DNA from: Veillonella sp. 3891 | GTDB taxonomy: Bacteria; Bacillota; Negativicutes; Veillonellales; Veillonellaceae | Direction of reading: 5' to 3' | Length of the DNA stretch: 64,000 nt | Assembly: GCF_003992315.1 (NCBI RefSeq) | Contig: NZ_RQVE01000002.1 | Location: forward strand, 1-64,000 | Shown: piece after piece, positions 52,747 through 61,200 of the stretch | Layout of the letters: each line of letters starts with the position of its first letter | How positions within the stretch are numbered: the stretch's first letter is position 1 | Position numbers and translations under genes: made by a program | The notes under the pieces: generated by a model | What the model was told of the DNA's origin: nothing | The model's database searches: none | The model's input: the letters and a program-made list of their open reading frames with translations, nothing else

Positions 52747-54303
52747 CTAAATAATCTTTGTCGTCCAATCTTCAATAGTCCAAATATCAGTCACCCAAGA
52801 TTCGTAAAATTCCGGTTCATGGCAGACGAGGACGATGGTCCCTTTGAAAGCCTGCAATGCCCGTGCCAATTCTGCCTTCGCATCCACATCTAAATGGTTC
52901 GTCGGTTCGTCTAAGACAAGAACATTATAGGACTCTTGCATCAATTTACAAAGACGAACTTTTGCATTTTCCCCACCCGACAAGACGCGCATTTGGCTCG
53001 TAATATGCTCATTGGTAAGCCCACATCGAGCAAGAGCTGCACGCACCTCTGAATTCGTCAAGGACGGGTAAGCATCCCAAATGTAATCCAACGCAGTTTT
53101 CGAATTATCTCGACTGTCTTCTTGAGCAAAGTAACCAATTTGTAAAAACTCTCCTTTTTCTATCTGTCCAGATAGGGCAGGAATCATACCTAATAAAGTT
53201 TTTAATAAAGTCGTTTTCCCTAAACCATTCACACCTTGGATGGCGATTTTCTTACCTCGTTCGATCACCACTTCTACAGGACGTGTCAATGGCTCATCAT
53301 AGCCCAAAACAAGGTCTTTCGCATCCACGATGAAACGACTCGGGGTACGTCCTTCTTTAAACCCAAAGGATGGTTTTATCTTTTCTTGTGGTTTCTCTAA
53401 GATTTCCATTTTTTCTAGGCGCTTCGCTCTAGAATTCGCCATACCACGAGTAGCTACACGAGCTTTGTTGCGTTGAATGAAATCCTTCATATCTGCTACT
53501 TCTTGTTGTTGACGCTCGTAAGCACGTAAAGCTTGTTGCTTTTTTACTTCATAAGCCGCTAAGAATTGATAATAATCGCCAGTGTATCTTGTGAGCTGTG
53601 CTTGTTCGATATGATAAATCACATTGACAACAGAGTTTAAGAACTCCACATCATGAGAGATCAAGATAAAGGCATTTTCATAATTTTGCAAATAGTTTTG
53701 CAACCATTTAATATGATCCACGTCTAAATAGTTTGTCGGTTCGTCCAAGAGTAAAATCGTCGGTTGCTCCAGCAACAATTTTGTGAGCAATACCTTCGTC
53801 CGTTGACCACCGCTCAAATCCATGACATCACGGTCAAGACCGATGTCCATCAATCCCAGACCTTGCGCAGTCCGTTCAATGGTCGCATCGATTTCATAGA
53901 ACCCACGTTGCTCTAACATCTCTTGCCATTCGCCGGTAAGCTCCATGAGCTCATTCATTCTGTCCTCAGAACAATCGCCCATTTCTAAATAGGCATCTTG
54001 CAATTGTTGCTCAATACCATAGAGAGAATCAAAGGCCCCTCGCAGTACATCGCGAATGGTCATTCCTTTCTCTAGAACGCTGTGCTGATCTAAATAGCCT
54101 ACCGTCACTTGGTTGGACCATTCCACCTTACCTTCATCGGGCATCAAATGGCCTGTAATGATATTTAAAAAGGTGGACTTCCCTTCTCCGTTGGCGCCGA
54201 TTAGGCCCACGTGTTCCCCTTTCAGCAAACGAAAGGATGCATCATCTAATATTTGTCTTGCCCCAAATCCATGGGTTACATTGGTTACAGTTAAAACACT
54301 CAT
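52747..54303 (-). CDS. ABC-F family ATPase
   Basis: 518 residues from the ATG at 54303 (GGAG 8 bases before). A ribosome-associated duplicated ABC protein without membrane domains. Two Walker A sites (GANGEGKST; GVNGLGKTT), two signature motifs (LSGGQRTKV; LSGGENAKV) and two Walker B sites (ILLLDEPTN; VLVLDEPTNHLD) with the ABC-F linker in between (RNKARVATRGMANSRAKRLEKMEILEK). Closest in layout to YbiT/Ettasub-like housekeeping factors; a resistance role is not implied. Directly upstream of folE. Confidence 0.92.
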   Translation of the reverse strand: MSVLTVTNVTHGFGARQILDDASFRLLKGEHVGLIGANGEGKSTFLNIITGHLMPDEGKVEWSNQVTVGYLDQHSVLEKGMTIRDVLRGAFDSLYGIEQQLQDAYLEMGDCSEDRMNELMELTGEWQEMLEQRGFYEIDATIERTAQGLGLMDIGLDRDVMDLSGGQRTKVLLTKLLLEQPTILLLDEPTNYLDVDHIKWLQNYLQNYENAFILISHDVEFLNSVVNVIYHIEQAQLTRYTGDYYQFLAAYEVKKQQALRAYERQQQEVADMKDFIQRNKARVATRGMANSRAKRLEKMEILEKPQEKIKPSFGFKEGRTPSRFIVDAKDLVLGYDEPLTRPVEVVIERGKKIAIQGVNGLGKTTLLKTLLGMIPALSGQIEKGEFLQIGYFAQEDSRDNSKTALDYIWDAYPSLTNSEVRAALARCGLTNEHITSQMRVLSGGENAKVRLCKLMQESYNVLVLDEPTNHLDVDAKAELARALQAFKGTIVLVCHEPEFYESWVTDIWTIEDWTTKII

Positions 54304-54615
54304 ATTCAATCTCCAAACTATTGTTATGTATCTCTTTATTATACGTTAACATGACAATAATTTCTAGTTTTTACATATCTGTCCTGATACTTTTATAATT
54401 TCTGTGTATTTACGTATGACACTGTAGAAGTGTATACTAAGAGCATTCTTAGAATATCCTTCTTCACATATAGTGCGCCTGTACAGGTTTTGTTTACTAG
54501 GTAACAAGCCCCAAGATGTTATCCACAACTATAAGAATGGGAAAACATATATTACAAGTATCATAGTGGTGCTGTTATGTGAAGGTATCTATTACAAACA
54601 AAAGGAGAGTGTCCT
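54304..54615. other. Divergent intergenic region, ABC-F / pdxK
   Basis: No gene. It must hold promoters for both directions but none stands out. It contains CTAAG...CTTAG at about 54438-54453 and TTGTT-N8-AACAA near 54491. AAAGGAG precedes the pdxK start. Confidence 0.5.
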
Positions 54616-55455
54616 ATGAATCACGTACCTACTATACTATCCATACAAGATATGAGTTCTGTCGGTCGTTGTTCACTCACTGTATTCATCCCTTTAGTGA
54701 GTGCCTTACGATGTCAACCCATCCCATTACCAACAGCGGTACTTTGTAATCATTTAGAATATCCTAACTTTGAATTGGTGGATATTACGGATCACCTTGA
54801 AAGTTTCTACAACTGTTGGAACAAAAACGATATCACTTTCGATGCCATTCAAAGTGGATTCCTCGCATCGCCAGAACAAATTCGTCTCGTAGAAGATGCC
54901 ATCGAACGATTCGGCAAAAATAAACTCGTTGTGGTAGACCCTGCTATGGCAGATGACGGCAAGCTGTATTCCATCTACAATGATGAAATGGTGAAAAAAA
55001 TGCGTAAGCTCATCACCAAAGCGTTCATCATTAAGCCAAACTACACAGAGGCTTGTTTCCTCTTAGACATGCCCTATGACCCTACACCACAATCGGAAGA
55101 AGTCATCTATGATATGTGCCGCCGTTTACAAGCCCAAGGCCCCGAATATGTGGTCCTATCTAGCTTGCCATCGGAAGACTCTGCCCTCATCGCCGTCTAT
55201 CGTGGTAGCACCGATACTATCACATGGGTATCCAATCCATTAGTACAAGTGAAAGCACACGGAACAGGTGATACTTTCACAGCTATCTTGACGGCCCTCG
55301 TACTACGTGGCTATACCCCAGAAGAGGCGTCTCGCATTGCCGGACAATTTACTACAGAGGCAGTCAAGTTTACTCACAAGGAAATCGGTTCCTTGCGTGA
55401 CGGCTTAGCCCTTGAATTGCTATTAGATCGTTTAATTTCTATTCCCAATCCATAA
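54616..55455 (+). CDS. Pyridoxamine/pyridoxal kinase
   Basis: 279 residues, PfkB/ribokinase-like, PdxK/PdxY type. Phosphorylates vitamin B6 vitamers. Motifs: ILSIQDMSSVGRCSLTVFIPL at the N-terminus (substrate site), VVVDPAMADDGKLYS, KPNYTEACFLL and the ATP/catalytic segment KAHGTGDTFTAILTALVLRG with the base Asp. The next gene, 12 bases on, is an ECF S component, so the pair likely imports and traps a B6 vitamer. Confidence 0.92.
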   Translation: MNHVPTILSIQDMSSVGRCSLTVFIPLVSALRCQPIPLPTAVLCNHLEYPNFELVDITDHLESFYNCWNKNDITFDAIQSGFLASPEQIRLVEDAIERFGKNKLVVVDPAMADDGKLYSIYNDEMVKKMRKLITKAFIIKPNYTEACFLLDMPYDPTPQSEEVIYDMCRRLQAQGPEYVVLSSLPSEDSALIAVYRGSTDTITWVSNPLVQVKAHGTGDTFTAILTALVLRGYTPEEASRIAGQFTTEAVKFTHKEIGSLRDGLALELLLDRLISIPNP

Positions 55456-55467
55456 TTAGGAGGTTTC

Positions 55468-56040
55468 ATGAACACTTACAAAACAAATAATGATGTCACT
55501 CAAGCTACTAACACAGCAACATCTACTAGTTCAAGATCTACAACAAAAGATATCATCTATATTGGATTATTATCCGCTTTATGCATCGTATTTACGACTA
55601 TTAAAGTACCTTTACCAACAGGCGCTATGGTGCACCTTGGTTCCGCCGCTCTATTCTCCATAGCATCCGTATTCGGCGGATTCTATGCGGGCCTCGCTGG
55701 AGCCATCGGATCTGGCATCTTTGACCTTATCATGGGGCATTCCCAATACACCCTATTCTCCATCGTGATTAAAGGATTAGCAGGCGTGATCGTGGGCTTA
55801 TTAACAGTAGGTTGGAGACCTACCGTTCCTGCTCGTTCCATATCTACACCTCGTATCTTATTAGCTATGCTAGTAGGTGCTATTTGGACAGCGGCAGGGT
55901 ACTTCGTAGCCTGGTGGGTCGTGCTCGACAGCTACCTCGCTGCCGTCACAAGACTACCAGCCTCCTTCCTAACTAGCGGCATCGGCATCTTAGTTGCTTT
56001 GCTACTAATCCCTATCTTGCGCCGCATCCCTCGCAAATAA
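55468..56040 (+). CDS. ECF transporter S component (probably B6 vitamer)
   Basis: 190 residues. The first 28 are polar (Thr/Ser-rich), then about six membrane segments. TTKDIIYIGLLSALCIVFTTIKVPLPTGAMVHLGSAALFSIASVFGGFYAGLAGAIGSGIFDLIMG is the pattern of ECF-type substrate-capture proteins. It docks on a shared EcfAA'T module encoded elsewhere. The substrate is assigned from the pyridoxamine kinase upstream; hydroxymethylpyrimidine or thiamine is the alternative. Confidence 0.85.
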   Translation: MNTYKTNNDVTQATNTATSTSSRSTTKDIIYIGLLSALCIVFTTIKVPLPTGAMVHLGSAALFSIASVFGGFYAGLAGAIGSGIFDLIMGHSQYTLFSIVIKGLAGVIVGLLTVGWRPTVPARSISTPRILLAMLVGAIWTAAGYFVAWWVVLDSYLAAVTRLPASFLTSGIGILVALLLIPILRRIPRK

Positions 56041-56376
56041 TTTGGCATACCGTTAAAAGTATGGTATGCTAGATATAACAAAAGAGAGCCAGTAACGTGT
56101 TGGAGGCGTTAGGCTCATCTCAGAATGCTATGAAATGAAATCGCCTAACGTGTTGAGGTGTGCAAGACCTCATTCGTTAGGCTTTTCGCTTACATATTTA
56201 AGTAAGGAATGCCGTTATGTGTAGTAGCCTGTGGCATTTCTTACTACCAAAATCATACGAATACAAGAAGAGCAGTGCGTGTTCCTGAACAAACATTATA
56301 AAATACCGTTTGTGAAGGAATATGCACTGCTCTTCCCTTTATATGATTCAATTACAAAAGCCACAGGCTACATAAC
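56041..56376 (+). other. Gene-free block of inverted repeats
   Basis: 336 bases with no gene but dense secondary structure: a palindrome GCATACC/GGTATGC (56045-56069), two hairpins sharing the same arm sequence (56085-56182), a 12-13-bp hairpin (56201-56245) whose loop is complementary to 56360-56376, and a 67-nt inverted repeat (56268-56334). It sits between convergent operons. Some of it must terminate the pdxK-ECF operon, but the total is far more than termination requires. Confidence 0.75.
56143..56186 (+). terminator. Terminator after pdxK-ECF operon
   Basis: GCCTAACG (56143-56150) and GAGGT (56155-56159) pair with ACCTC (56167-56171) and CGTTAGGC (56175-56182), followed by TTTT. GCCTAACG can also pair with the earlier CGTTAGGC at 56108-56115. 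Confidence 0.75.
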
Positions 56377-56760
56377 TTAACCAGTGACGATTTTGGCCAT
56401 GAACTTCTCATTATTAATAATAAACCGTTCATGTGTACCACGACCAATAACTTTTTCACCTTCTTTAGCCACTACCTCAAAAGTTACTTTTCTACCATCA
56501 ACAGCTACTACCGTTGCCATTGCAGTTATCGTTGCGCCTAACGGGCTAGCTGCTTCATGGCTTGTTTCCATGCGAATCCCCACGGATCCTTCGCCGTCTC
56601 CTAAATCACCTTGAATCCCTGTATAGGCTGCTTTTTCCATCAATGCCACCATCGCAGGCGTCGCAAACACAGGTAACGTGCCACTACCCATGTACTCCGC
56701 TGTATTGTTAGCTTCCACTACTACCGTAGCCATACCAACTTGTCCAATCTCGATTGCCAT
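56377..56760 (-). CDS. Hotdog-fold thioesterase (fluoroacetyl-CoA thioesterase FlK-like)
   Basis: 127 residues, small hotdog thioesterase. GSGTLPVFATPAMVALMEKAAYTGIQGDL and GIRMETSHEAASPLGATITAMATVVAVDGRKVTFEV are the conserved blocks; the catalytic Thr and Glu are in TLPVFATP and MEKA, and His in TSHEAASPLG. The family includes FlK, but the native role in such bacteria is hydrolysis of small acyl-CoAs. Single gene, convergent with pdxK-ECF. Confidence 0.88.
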   Translation of the reverse strand: MAIEIGQVGMATVVVEANNTAEYMGSGTLPVFATPAMVALMEKAAYTGIQGDLGDGEGSVGIRMETSHEAASPLGATITAMATVVAVDGRKVTFEVVAKEGEKVIGRGTHERFIINNEKFMAKIVTG

Positions 56761-56849
56761 AGAAACTCCTTTCTAATCTATCATTCATACAGAACATCAT
56801 TTGCTTACATTCTAGCACTTTTGCGGGATATTTTCTATTTTATTTTCCC

Positions 56850-56864
56850 TGTAAACATTTTACA
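56850..56864. promoter_or_regulatory. Second candidate operator of the toxin-antitoxin operon
   Basis: TGTAAA-cat-TTTACA is a perfect 6-3-6 palindrome with the same GTAAA/TTTAC half sites as the -10 operator, 75 bases upstream of it. Confidence 0.4.
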
Positions 56865-56916
56865 CTAACTACATATATAGATTTTTCTTACTTCATTACT
56901 TTTAACCTCAAATTTC

Positions 56917-56952
56917 TTGACTTTTTTCGTCTCTATGTTTACAATGTAAACA
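56917..56952 (+). promoter_or_regulatory. Promoter and operator of the toxin-antitoxin operon
   Basis: TTGACT (56917-56922), 17 bases, TACAAT (56940-56945). A perfect 7-3-7 palindrome TGTTTACAATGTAAACA (56936-56952) is centred on the -10, so a bound antitoxin complex would block RNA polymerase. Confidence 0.75.
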
Positions 56953-56972
56953 CCGGAAGTGAGGTGATTATC

Positions 56973-57194
56973 ATGGCTGTTATATCTGTACGGTTTAATG
57001 AAGCAGAAGATAAAATTATTCGTCAATATATTGAAAGTAAAGGAGAAAATATCTCTCAATATATTAAAACTATGTTGTTAGAACGAATCGAAGATGAATA
57101 CGATATATCTATCGTCAACGAATATTTACAAGAAAAAGATTCTATGGAGTTCCTAACATTTGAGGAGGCTGCTAAAGAATGGGATATCAAGTAA
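56973..57194 (+). CDS. RelB-type antitoxin
   Basis: 73 residues from the ATG at 56973 (GAGGTG upstream; GTG at 56964 would overlap that site). Ribbon-helix-helix N-terminus (VISVRFNEAEDKIIRQYIESKGENISQYIKTML) that binds DNA and a C-terminal region (DEYDISIVNEYLQEKDSMEFLTFEEAAKEWDIK) that should wrap the toxin. Belongs to the RelB/DinJ-like group often named with DUF6290. It overlaps the toxin by 16 bases. The operon has a palindrome on its -10, so it likely represses itself. Confidence 0.9.
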   Translation: MAVISVRFNEAEDKIIRQYIESKGENISQYIKTMLLERIEDEYDISIVNEYLQEKDSMEFLTFEEAAKEWDIK

Positions 57195-57445
57195 TTATTC
57201 CTGTTAAATTACATAAAAAAATAAAAAAAATGGATTCTTCTACTCAAAAATTATTATACTCATATATTAAAAAAAATCTTTGTGGCACAGAGGATCCTCG
57301 CATACATGGGAAGTCTTTAAAAGGAAATCTTAAAGGTTTCTGGAGATATCGTATACTTAATTATCGATTAATAGTTGAAATTAAAGATGATAAGTTAGTT
57401 ATTGTAGCAGTTGATTTTGACCATAGAAATAAAATTTACACATAA
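57179..57445 (+). CDS. RelE/ParE-superfamily toxin
   Basis: 88 residues. A type II toxin, probably an mRNA-cleaving RelE-like RNase on the ribosome. Pattern GYQVIIPVKLHKKIKKMD at the N-terminus, DPRIHGKSLKGNLKGFWRYRILNYRLIVEIKDDKLVIVAVDFDHRNKIY. The RYRILNYRLI block with the basic and aromatic C-terminal residues fits RelE/YafQ. Its start lies inside the antitoxin gene (overlap 16 bases), as usual for coupled translation. A strong terminator follows directly. Confidence 0.92.
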   Translation: MGYQVIIPVKLHKKIKKMDSSTQKLLYSYIKKNLCGTEDPRIHGKSLKGNLKGFWRYRILNYRLIVEIKDDKLVIVAVDFDHRNKIYT

Positions 57446-57447
57446 GC

Positions 57448-57487
57448 AAAGTGGGTACCACGTCGTTACGACGGGGTACCCACTTTT
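57448..57487. terminator. Strong bidirectional terminator
   Basis: AAAGTGGGTACC (57448-57459) and CGTCG (57461-57465) pair with CGACG (57469-57473) and GGTACCCACTTT (57475-57486), then TT on plus. It ends the toxin gene and also lies at the end of the orphan YadA fragment on the other strand. Confidence 0.93.
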
Positions 57488-57526
57488 TGGTATGCATAGT
57501 TTAGTCTTAACTATTGTTATTCAGTT

Positions 57527-58045
57527 TTATGCCATACCCATGCGTTCCATAAGCATTTTAATTTGTGCTTTCATTTCTGCATTTTCTGCATCTTTTCTAG
57601 CATTTTCTGCTTTCAACGCTGTAATCTCATCTTGCATTACATAGATAGAGGATACTGGGCCACCTTTGTAACGTTCTGGGATGTTATCATCATCACCAGT
57701 TCCGAAACGATATGTAGCACCTAGGTTTGCCATGCTCTTACCAGAGCCCATTGTAAAGCCTGCATTGAACATGAAGTTTTCATTTGCATAATGAGCTACA
57801 CCCAATGCCAACGCTTGGTTGCCTTCATAGGAACCGATGCCTGCCATCACTTGAGTTTTTCTCAATGGATCATAGCTTAATGGGTTCATTGCTGCTAATG
57901 CTGCGGAATGTGCCCCTACTTGGCTAATACGTTCAGAGTTTTTCACAACTGCATTGCCTACTGCATTGAAGGCTTCTGTTACTTGACCTACTGTTGCTGC
58001 ATCAGTTGGTGCTTCACCTGGAGCCAAGTTAGTGATAATCTACAC
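57527..58045 (-). pseudogene. Orphan YadA C-terminal anchor fragment
   Basis: A 5'-truncated remnant of a trimeric autotransporter. It reads in frame IITNLAPGEAPTDAATVGQV (neck) and then the YadA anchor: AMNPLSYDPLRKTQVMAGIGSYEGNQALALGVAHY...GATYRFG. It ends with the same coiled-coil tail as its large neighbour (DEITALKAENARKDAENA). An in-frame TAG lies about five codons before the neck, and no ATG, ribosome-binding site or signal peptide is visible, so it cannot make an exported adhesin. It is probably the remains of a lost adhesin gene or a silent recombination donor. Confidence 0.85.
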
Positions 58046-58197
58046 GATTTGTTAATTTATGCAGTATTATATATTCATATTTTCCGATGTGACTAGTATA
58101 CATCATCTTCATGAAAGATTAATGAAGAATTCTCATTATTTTCCAAAATATTCTCAACTATATATGCAACTTGTGTATGCACATTAGGAATACAAAA

Positions 58198-58223
58198 GAC
58201 ACCCAGCCTTTCGACTGAGTGTC
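58198..58223 (-). terminator. Terminator of the giant adhesin gene
   Basis: GACACcCAG (58198-58206) pairs with CTGaGTGTC (58215-58223), followed on minus by TTTTG. It lies 43 bases past the adhesin stop at 58266. Confidence 0.75.
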
Positions 58224-58265
58224 ATTTTTATCATCCCCTAAGGCATTCACCTCATATATGGTGTA

Positions 58266-61200
58266 TTACTTTTTTGCTTCCAGCATGGTTACACGTTCGA
58301 TAAGCATTTTAATTTGTGCTTTCATTTCCTCATTCTCTGCTTCTTTTTTAGCATTTTCTACATCTTTTCTAGCATTTTCTGCTTTCAAAGCTGTGATTTC
58401 ATCTTGCATTACATACACAGAAGAAATTGGGCCACCTTTGTAACGTTCTGGAATCATGCTGTCTTCGCCGCCGAATCGGTATGTCATACCTGCATTCACC
58501 ATGTTTTCACCATTGCCTACGCTGACCCCTACGTTGAATAGAGTATCTTCGTTAGCATAGTGTGCCACGCCGAGTGCCAATGCACTGTTACCTTTATAAG
58601 CGCCGTATCCAGCCATGACTTGGGATTTTTTGAGAGGATCATAGCTCAATGGATTCATCGCTGCTAGTGCCGCTGCATGAGCCCCAGTTTGGTTCACCTG
58701 ACGACTCACCGCGCTGGCTGCTGCCACCACTTGACCAAGGGTCGCCGCGTCATCTGCTGCTGTACCTGGTGCCACGTGATGAATCGCATTGCCACCATTA
58801 TCCAAGCCATCTGCCGTTAAGCTAACGGATGGTTTGTTTAAGCCTTTCACTGGAGCAATCGTTATGCCTTCTCCATTCACAGTGGTAGTGACAATAGAAA
58901 TAGGATTACCTTCTTTATCTGTTTGGTATTTCACAGTTCCATCTGCGTTCTTAGCGATGTCCTTCGTACCATCAGGTTTTGTGATTACCTCAGGCAAGTA
59001 GTAATTGTAGGACGTAGAACCGTCTTTCATTTTCACATCTTTTGCCAAGCGTACTGTCATGGTAGCTGGTGTTTTGCCGTTAGCTTCTGTTAATTCTACA
59101 CCAATGTTGTGATCTGTTAATGCACCTGTAGCTCCACCTTTAATGGCTAACGTATCTCCTAATGCCACTGTAGTAGACGCTACTCCAGTATCAGCTGCAA
59201 AGACACGACCTTTTTGTAATGTATCAGATACATCTTTCACTTGACCTTGCGTAGCTGCCTTACTACGATCCGCATCCGTTACTTTTGTTGGATCCCATTT
59301 CGTATTCGTCAAGCCAGACACTGCACCATCTTTAATGATCACAGTGGATCTTACCGTACCATCCGGTTGTTTTGTCGTTACCGTTACACCTTCAGAGGTT
59401 ACCACCGTATTAGTTTTATTAGCATCACCCACTTGAACTGTATTCGTATTCACTGCATTGATCGAAGCATTTGGTGCTGTAACAGTACCTGTTGTACCAT
59501 CGATAGTAATTTTGTTACCCTCTTTACCAAATGTCACTTTATCATCCAGTTTCGCTGTGAAAGTTTTCACTCGTGACGTTGTATCTGTATCCGATGTCAC
59601 AGTAATACCATTCGTGCCCACTACATTTACTAAGCCTGTCACCACATCTTTACCTGCATTGGTAAGGTTGCTCAAATCTTTTGTAGCTGAATTACCTTGT
59701 AGATTTTTGATATCCCCAGCATTTTTAGCGATGGCCACTGCATTCGTTGTAATGTTGTCGGCATTTGTTTTGATATTGCCTGCGTTCGTTGCTATATCTC
59801 CTGCGTTCTTAGTGATATTCGCTGTATTCGTTGCGATGTTGCCAGCATTTGTTGCGATATCGCCCGCATTTTTCGCAATATTTTGAGCATTCTTAGCGAT
59901 TTCCTGTTTGTTTGTGTTAATCGCTTGCGTATTGCCAGCAATATCCGCTTTAGCTTTTGTCATATCACCTTGCAAGGTCGTGATATTTCCTTCTGCTGTA
60001 GTCAAACGAGTATCAATACCTGCGATTCTATTAATTTCTGCTTTCGCTGCATCCGTCAAATCTACTGTGTATTCTCGTTCCCCTTTAGCATTTAGATCGC
60101 CACCTGTGACAGATACGCTACCACCTGTAGCTGCTTTCACAGTCGTATCTCGACCATTCACAGTGTAGGTTGTAACATTATCTTTCGTTGTTGGGTCAAT
60201 CGTTACATTGTTACCTGCTGCTACTTTGACAGCCCCTTGCGCCGCATCGATAATTACTTGTTTACCTGCTGTGGTCAAGTTGCTTAGATCTTGGTTCGCC
60301 GCATTGTCGATAGCACTACGAGTATCACTGTCTAAACCGATGTTGACCACACCATCAACGTCTGTGGAAATAGCAATACCTTTTTTAGTCGCCACAGAAT
60401 CTGTCGCCGCTGTTGGGCTAGTTGCAGTTGTTGCGCCTCCTGTTGGATTTGTGCCATCTGCTGCTTGAGCTTTAGGTGCTACTGTGCCAGTGCCTGCTAC
60501 GAAGTTGAATCCGTCTGCTAATTTAACAGAGTTTGCATTTGCTTTTTCTGCATTGTTCGCACGGTATTTAATGGATGCATCTAAGTTTTTAGCTACTACA
60601 TTGCTGTCACCGAAGTCTACGGTAGCTGGTTTAGCTGGTGTTGTCACGTCACCTGTCGTAGGATCGTTCACAGCTGGTTTTGCCGGCTTCAAGGTAATCG
60701 TTGCATCACCATTTTTGATCACTAGGTTATCTGCACCATTACCAGCAACTTCTTTGATATTCGCAAGATTTTCTGCCAATTTCACATCGAATCCATCGCC
60801 TGCCGTGTTTTTCACTACATCAATGTTATTCTTAGCGCCTTCAGCACGAGCAAAGTTCTCAGCCCCTTTCACTTTTAAAGCTTCACCAAGATTACGGTGT
60901 ACTTTATCTGTGTCAGCAGTGTCTTTATTACCGTAGAAATCTAATCCTTTTGTAGCTAAGGAGCTGTTTGCATTGTTGATACGGCTATCTAATTTAGAAA
61001 TCGCATCGCCTACGGTTTTCGCTTCTTCGGTTATGTTAGTACCGTCATCTTTTGTGATGTTGTACGTAGGACCTGTAAAAGATCCATCAGCATTGACTTT
61101 GGAATCACCGCCAAGGGCTGTAGCTAGGTCAGATTTCACAGTGTGTAATTGACCACCGTTCACAGCTTCTTTGGAGTTAGCTGCTACTTTGCCATCTGCA

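Noticed and set aside
52747-54303. Antibiotic-resistance ABC-F protein
   Set aside because: Layout fits housekeeping translation factors, and there is no resistance context; specificity cannot be read from motifs alone.
59690-59930. CRISPR-like 21-base repeats
   Set aside because: Units are contiguous without spacers and encode coiled-coil heptads in frame.
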